Origin: Hyaloperonospora brassicae
Lineage: Eukaryota; Oomycota; Peronosporomycetes; Peronosporales; Peronosporaceae
Assembly: GCA_947650285.1 (NCBI GenBank)
Contig: CANTFL010000204.1
Coordinates: 47,501-111,500, forward strand
Reading direction: 5' to 3'
Length of the DNA: 64,000 bases
The notes beneath the pieces were generated by a model. That model saw only the letters and a program-made list of their open reading frames with translations, made no database searches and was not told the DNA's origin. Each line of letters starts with the position of its first letter. Positions within the stretch are counted from its first letter, which is position 1. The position numbers were made by a program, and so were the translations under genes. Shown here piece by piece: positions 60,017 to 64,000 of the stretch.

Positions 60017-60529
60017 GTGACTGGCGGACATATGGTTCGAGAAAAGAGGGTCGTCATGTCGGACTATCAGGAGGAGATGATGAGTGAGACAGCGATATCC
60101 GGACGACATTGTTTAAGGCCAGCACATGGTGATGGGCAGGCTAAACGTGTACCAGGTGTAACTTGGTCGGACCAAGTGCAAAAGGTATGGTTAACAACCG
60201 ACTGTAATTTACTCTCAACATATATTACTTTCACTTCCTACATCCTCAGTACAAGTGCGACCACAACACGTAACGATTCACTGCACGTCCGTCAGACCAA
60301 AGACGGGCGAGAAGAGGTGGCCAACGTCGCGTATGCTGAGTACACATACCATTTGGCGCCATTACCACGCGTGGACAAGACACAAGTGCACGAGAGGATG
60401 GACAGCAGTGCCCACATCGCAAGGATCGACAACTCGGCATTGACGGCAAACTGTAATGACACCTCAAGGCCGTGGCGACACACTGTAGCAGCACGACGTA
60501 CAGCTACTTGGCGACTCCGACAACGCTGA
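60017..60529 (+). CDS. Unrecognised ORF, possibly intron-containing
   Basis: A 170-codon frame; no family recognised. A possible intron (60186-60249) has donor GTATGG and a pyrimidine-rich acceptor TCCTCAG. If used, it would give a short product ending VQKYKCDHNT and stop at about 60273. Without splicing the frame runs on through Arg/Thr-rich sequence to 60529. Evidence for a real gene is weak. Confidence 0.25.
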   Translation: MTGGHMVREKRVVMSDYQEEMMSETAISGRHCLRPAHGDGQAKRVPGVTWSDQVQKVWLTTDCNLLSTYITFTSYILSTSATTTRNDSLHVRQTKDGREEVANVAYAEYTYHLAPLPRVDKTQVHERMDSSAHIARIDNSALTANCNDTSRPWRHTVAARRTATWRLRQR

Positions 60530-60720
60530 ACAAGCAGGAGATCCTCTTGGCAGCCGATGCTAACTATAAAGATGAAAAAAAGAGCTCGTCACACCATTTC
60601 ACTATCGTGCCATCGATCGCATGGTAGCAATCAACCTTCCTACGCGCTTCCTGACATGCGCATCGGACACCACTACGAGATGACTTAACAAGCCACGTCA
60701 ATCGACTCTGGCAACAGCAA

Positions 60721-61150
60721 TTGGATGTATGCTGATGTCAAGTCACTAGAGGGAAATCGTCGACGACAGCGCGCACTTGAGAGCGCGTCTCCGGCTCGCC
60801 AGATTAACCACACCACCGCTTCTCGTCACCTGCGCTCGGCATGCATCGCATACTGTGTCTCCTTCTGCTCCTTGTCGACCAAACAACATCCGCGTCTTTG
60901 CGACACAATCCGGTGCGTCCGGTTCGTCGTCGCTGCCGCCGGGTCGTTCGTGCCTGCGACGATGCCTTATGACACTTGGATATTGACAACAACAATTGGA
61001 TGTATGCTGAAGTCCAGTAACTAGAGGGAAAGCGTCGACGACAGCGCGCACTTGCGAGCGCGTCTACGGCTCGCCAGATTAACCACACCACCGCTTCTCG
61101 TCACCTGCGCTCGGCATGCATCGCATCCTGTGTCTCCTTCTGATCCTCTT
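60721..61150. repeat. 275-bp tandem duplication with CesA C-terminal scrap
   Basis: The unit starting TTGGATGTATGCTGA at 60721 begins again at 60996 and matches for about 155 bases with few differences. The first unit contains, on the minus strand (60850-60967), GIVAGTNDPAAATTNRTHRI, the same C-terminal stretch found at 41650-41744 behind the E2 insertion. So it is a third cellulose synthase remnant in the window. Confidence 0.8.
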
Positions 61151-61559
61151 TTTCTGTCCAATTATACTGCTGGCAGTTTGTAGAAGTGCGGTCACCGCTG
61201 TCACGGTATAACCTCGAACACACCTTCGGGTGCCTGCGACGTAGCTATATACTGCATTTTATGCGTTCAAAAACGTTTGAGTGTGCGTCCTAATACTGCA
61301 TCACCGATACATGAGCGCTCTCCGATAGTTTAACTCGGACGCGGTTTTCCGTCTTCCTACACACAATTATTAGCTAGGTTTCAAATGTAAGACTTCTAAT
61401 TAATTAATTAATTGAAGACAAATCTGATTGATTATTGGCAATAAGATGAACGACTAGACGCTCTTTTCGATAATACGTGGTCATCATAGCGCGCTTAAAC
61501 GTTTATATCCGCTTAAAATACTATACATAAAACTTGATTTGATGACTTGAAGGCTTGAC
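61151..61559. other. AT-rich intergenic
   Basis: AT-rich DNA with a TTAA-rich (ATTA)n patch near 61398-61413. No gene seen. Confidence 0.45.
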
Positions 61560-64000
61560 GTCATCCTTATTTATTACACATTTGTAGAAGGTACACAAAT
61601 GATGTACCTCAACTACATGAAAGGGTTAAGTGCCAACCGCACCTAGGAACTTTCTAAGATCTTTAGGTGTCGTTACAAGTAAAGTCTCGTGTAACAATTC
61701 GACCCACCACAAAGTTCATCGCTGTTCGGCCCTTTGGCAAAGATACCAACTATCACGTCTATTTCTTGCAATGAGGGACGATTAAGTTATTGCACATATC
61801 CTTCCATACATACGCGATTCTAGCTTTTATCGCTCACTTTTACGTTATCAACGTGTGTCAAAGTAGATGAGGGAGGAAGAAGGCAAATTGTGAAGTGAAT
61901 GAATTTTGGTCCTTAGTTTGCAAACACCTATTGCTAGTCGAAGCGTTTAGATTCTTCTATCTACATTTCAGTAATCGCCACATCGCGCATTGCTAGTGGT
62001 ATGGAGTATGTAAGTAATCAGCGGTGTAATCTCAACATTCCCACTCACAGTGAACTACTGGGTGCTCTTTTGGTTCGATACCGCTTGTCTGCAGCAGGAA
62101 CTTGAGTCTCTTGTTCCCCAGAGCCTTGGTAAGCATATCTGCTAGTTGGTCCTCGTCGACTTGTACTTGACTATTATGATGCATTGTGCTACATTCTCTC
62201 GGATGAAGTGGTGACGGATGTCGACGTGCTTGGTCCTGGCATTGTATCCTGCGTTGCTTTCAAGTCCAATCGCACCTTTGGTTTTCCTTTAGATCCGCGT
62301 CGCTCCCACTTGCTCATGAATGAGGTCCTTGAGCGTGGCGCGGACTCACAGCACGTTTTGTGTACACAAGCTTAAGGCCATGTACTCCACCTCTAACGAG
62401 CTTAATGCCACCGTGCGTTGATACTTGTGCTGAAACACAACGGGTGAGCCACCGATCATCACGATAGTCCTTGACACCGAGCGTCGATCGTCAATGTTGC
62501 TTCCTCAGTCCGCGTCCGTGTATGGTGTTGCTTGTATCTCGCTGCCGCTGCTGTTCTAAATTATTCCGTAGTCTGTTGTTGTATCGAGGTACCAAAGAAC
62601 ACGAATGACAGCCTTCCAATGTTGCTATTCTGGATTCTCCAAGAAACGTGACAACTGTGTGATGATATATGCCACATGGGGCGCGTACAGGTCGGTATGT
62701 ATAGTTAACATCCAATTAACGACCTGTACGGTTTCGACTTCATTTCTTCTCGGTCAGCTGTTGTTGTTGGCGATTGCATCTTTGATAGCTTCAATCCTGA
62801 ATCACATGGGTTGACCACTGCCTTGGCGTATTTTTGGCTGAAATGACAGACTACGAAATCGATATAGCGAGTCTATCGAATCATCGGTGTACTGACGTTG
62901 ATATCATGATCGATCTCCATGCCGAGAATAAACTTGACCTTGACCAGCTCCTTCATCTTGAACAAATGCTTAAGCCCTGTCTTGACCTCCTGGATCTCTT
63001 GATAGTCTTCGCGGCGATGCTTATGTCGTCGACGTAGATGCACACATAGACATATTTTCCATTGTTGCTTCTGACGTACACACAGTGATCTGATCCACTG
63101 CTGCGAAATTCAATCTGCAAAAACACCGCATATATCGTCTTTTTTATGCACTCGCAGCTTGCTTGAGACAGTAGATTGCCTTGTCCAGCTTTCACATCAT
63201 ATTATCGGCGTTTTGTATTCCATTGGGTATTTCCCTGAACACTTCTTCCTGGAGATTACTGTTCAGAAACGCTGTGCCTGCATCCAGCTGTTCGGTCATG
63301 TATCCCGTCGCCACCTCAAAAGCCAGAGCAATTCTGATTAAGTCCATGTTCGCCACGGGCGAATAAGTCGACACCGAACTTCTGCTATAACCCTTTAGCT
63401 ACTAGTCTGGACGTGTACCGAACCACCTTTCCGTGCTCGTTGCGCTTTTTAGCGAATACCTATCTGCATCCAATTGGTCGAACTTCTTTCATCTTCGGAA
63501 TAAGCCGCCATAAACCGTTCTTCGAGTGAACTTTGAGCTCAGCGCTCATAGCCTTCATCCACTCCTTGGCGTCGTCGCTGTTCATAGCTTGCTGATATGT
63601 CGTCGGTGCATCATTTGCGTCACCAAAACTTGCCGCATAGGCTAGTAAAGCTTCTACAAGCAGTATATCTTCATCAACACGATGTCTTTTGGGTGACGGC
63701 GGGCAGAAGTGATCGTCATTGTCAGGATCGTCGTCGCTATCCATCGTGTGCTCGCCAGCCATGATCGGTCCATTCCCAAGACGAAGAACTGATGCTCTTG
63801 GACATCGAGATCGTTCCCTTTCGGACCTGAACACCATGTCGTCGTTTGCTAATGGCTCATGTGCCCGATGGCACGTCGTTAATTCTCTTTGTGACGACAT
63901 AGACTCATGTCAATCTTCTCGCATCTCAACGTCTTGGAATGGATTCGCTGTTGACTACATCGGTTCGTCCTCCACAGGCGGTTTCTTCTCAGGTTTAGGC
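61560..64000 (-). mobile_element. Ty1/copia element B (-), runs off window end
   Basis: Minus strand, in order: the linker before RT (63460-63900, acidic DSDDDPDNDDH); RT start (NSDDAKEWMKAMSAELKVHS; SRLVAKGL near 63390); RT core (TYSPVANMDLIRIALAFE and QLDAGTAFLNSNLQEEV, 63192-63374); YVDD (VCIYVDDISIAAKT, 62953-63195); and RNase H (TVALSSLEVEYMAL near 62395). A purine-rich GAGTGGGAA at 62038-62047 followed by TGTTGAGATTACACC (minus strand, from 62037) marks a likely polypurine tract and 3' LTR start. The LTR end was not located. Many frameshifts. Confidence 0.85.

Overview
The window looks like nuclear DNA of an oomycete, probably a Peronosporales species (Phytophthora or downy mildew group). 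The evidence is short GT-AG introns of about 55 to 210 bases in most genes, cellulose synthase relics of the oomycete type (PH-like start, cysteine module, GT2 domain), and many decayed Ty3/gypsy and Ty1/copia elements around a compact gene island. The species call is inference from protein character; no search was run.

Layout. 1-4600 is the left arm of a large inverted duplication holding three broken genes: mitochondrial elongation factor G, a DUF3638/DUF3645-type protein and a cellulose synthase. 4672-25500 is the gene island: an ANKRD13-like ankyrin protein with an embedded GOLD domain (-), mitochondrial leucyl-tRNA synthetase (-), V-ATPase subunit d (+), an NDUFAF5-like methyltransferase (+), a long unrecognised basic protein (+), the WD40 splicing factor PLRG1/PRL1 (-) and an AMPK/SNF1-type kinase (-). 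Complete in-frame exon structures could be read for five of these. 25501-33240 is intergenic DNA with copia fragments and an insertion carrying two unusual tandem repeats. 33238-49716 holds two gypsy elements arranged tail to tail, E1 (+) and E2 (-). A copia scrap and the true 3' end of the right-arm cellulose synthase lie between them. 49717-56110 is the right arm of the inverted duplication in opposite orientation. 56111-61150 has a very large trinucleotide microsatellite, a coiled-coil ORF and a further cellulose synthase C-terminal scrap inside a 275-bp tandem duplication. 61150-64000 is a copia element (-) running off the window end.

How the parts relate. E2 has two 393-bp LTRs and a 5-bp target duplication (TTGGG). 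It sits inside the right-arm cellulose synthase: removing E2 and one TTGGG rejoins an open cellulose synthase reading frame. E1 and E2 are almost identical over most of gag to RT but clearly diverged on both sides of that tract and in their LTRs, a pattern that fits gene conversion between inverted copies. Both carry the same internal stop codons and an additional coding region antisense to gag-pol between pol and the 3' LTR. The broken genes in the outer arms share several lesions, so much of the decay came before the duplication.

The living genes of the island are housekeeping: mitochondrial translation and complex I assembly, vacuolar acidification, splicing, signalling and ubiquitin/endocytic-type trafficking. 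No effector, CRISPR array or tRNA gene was recognised.
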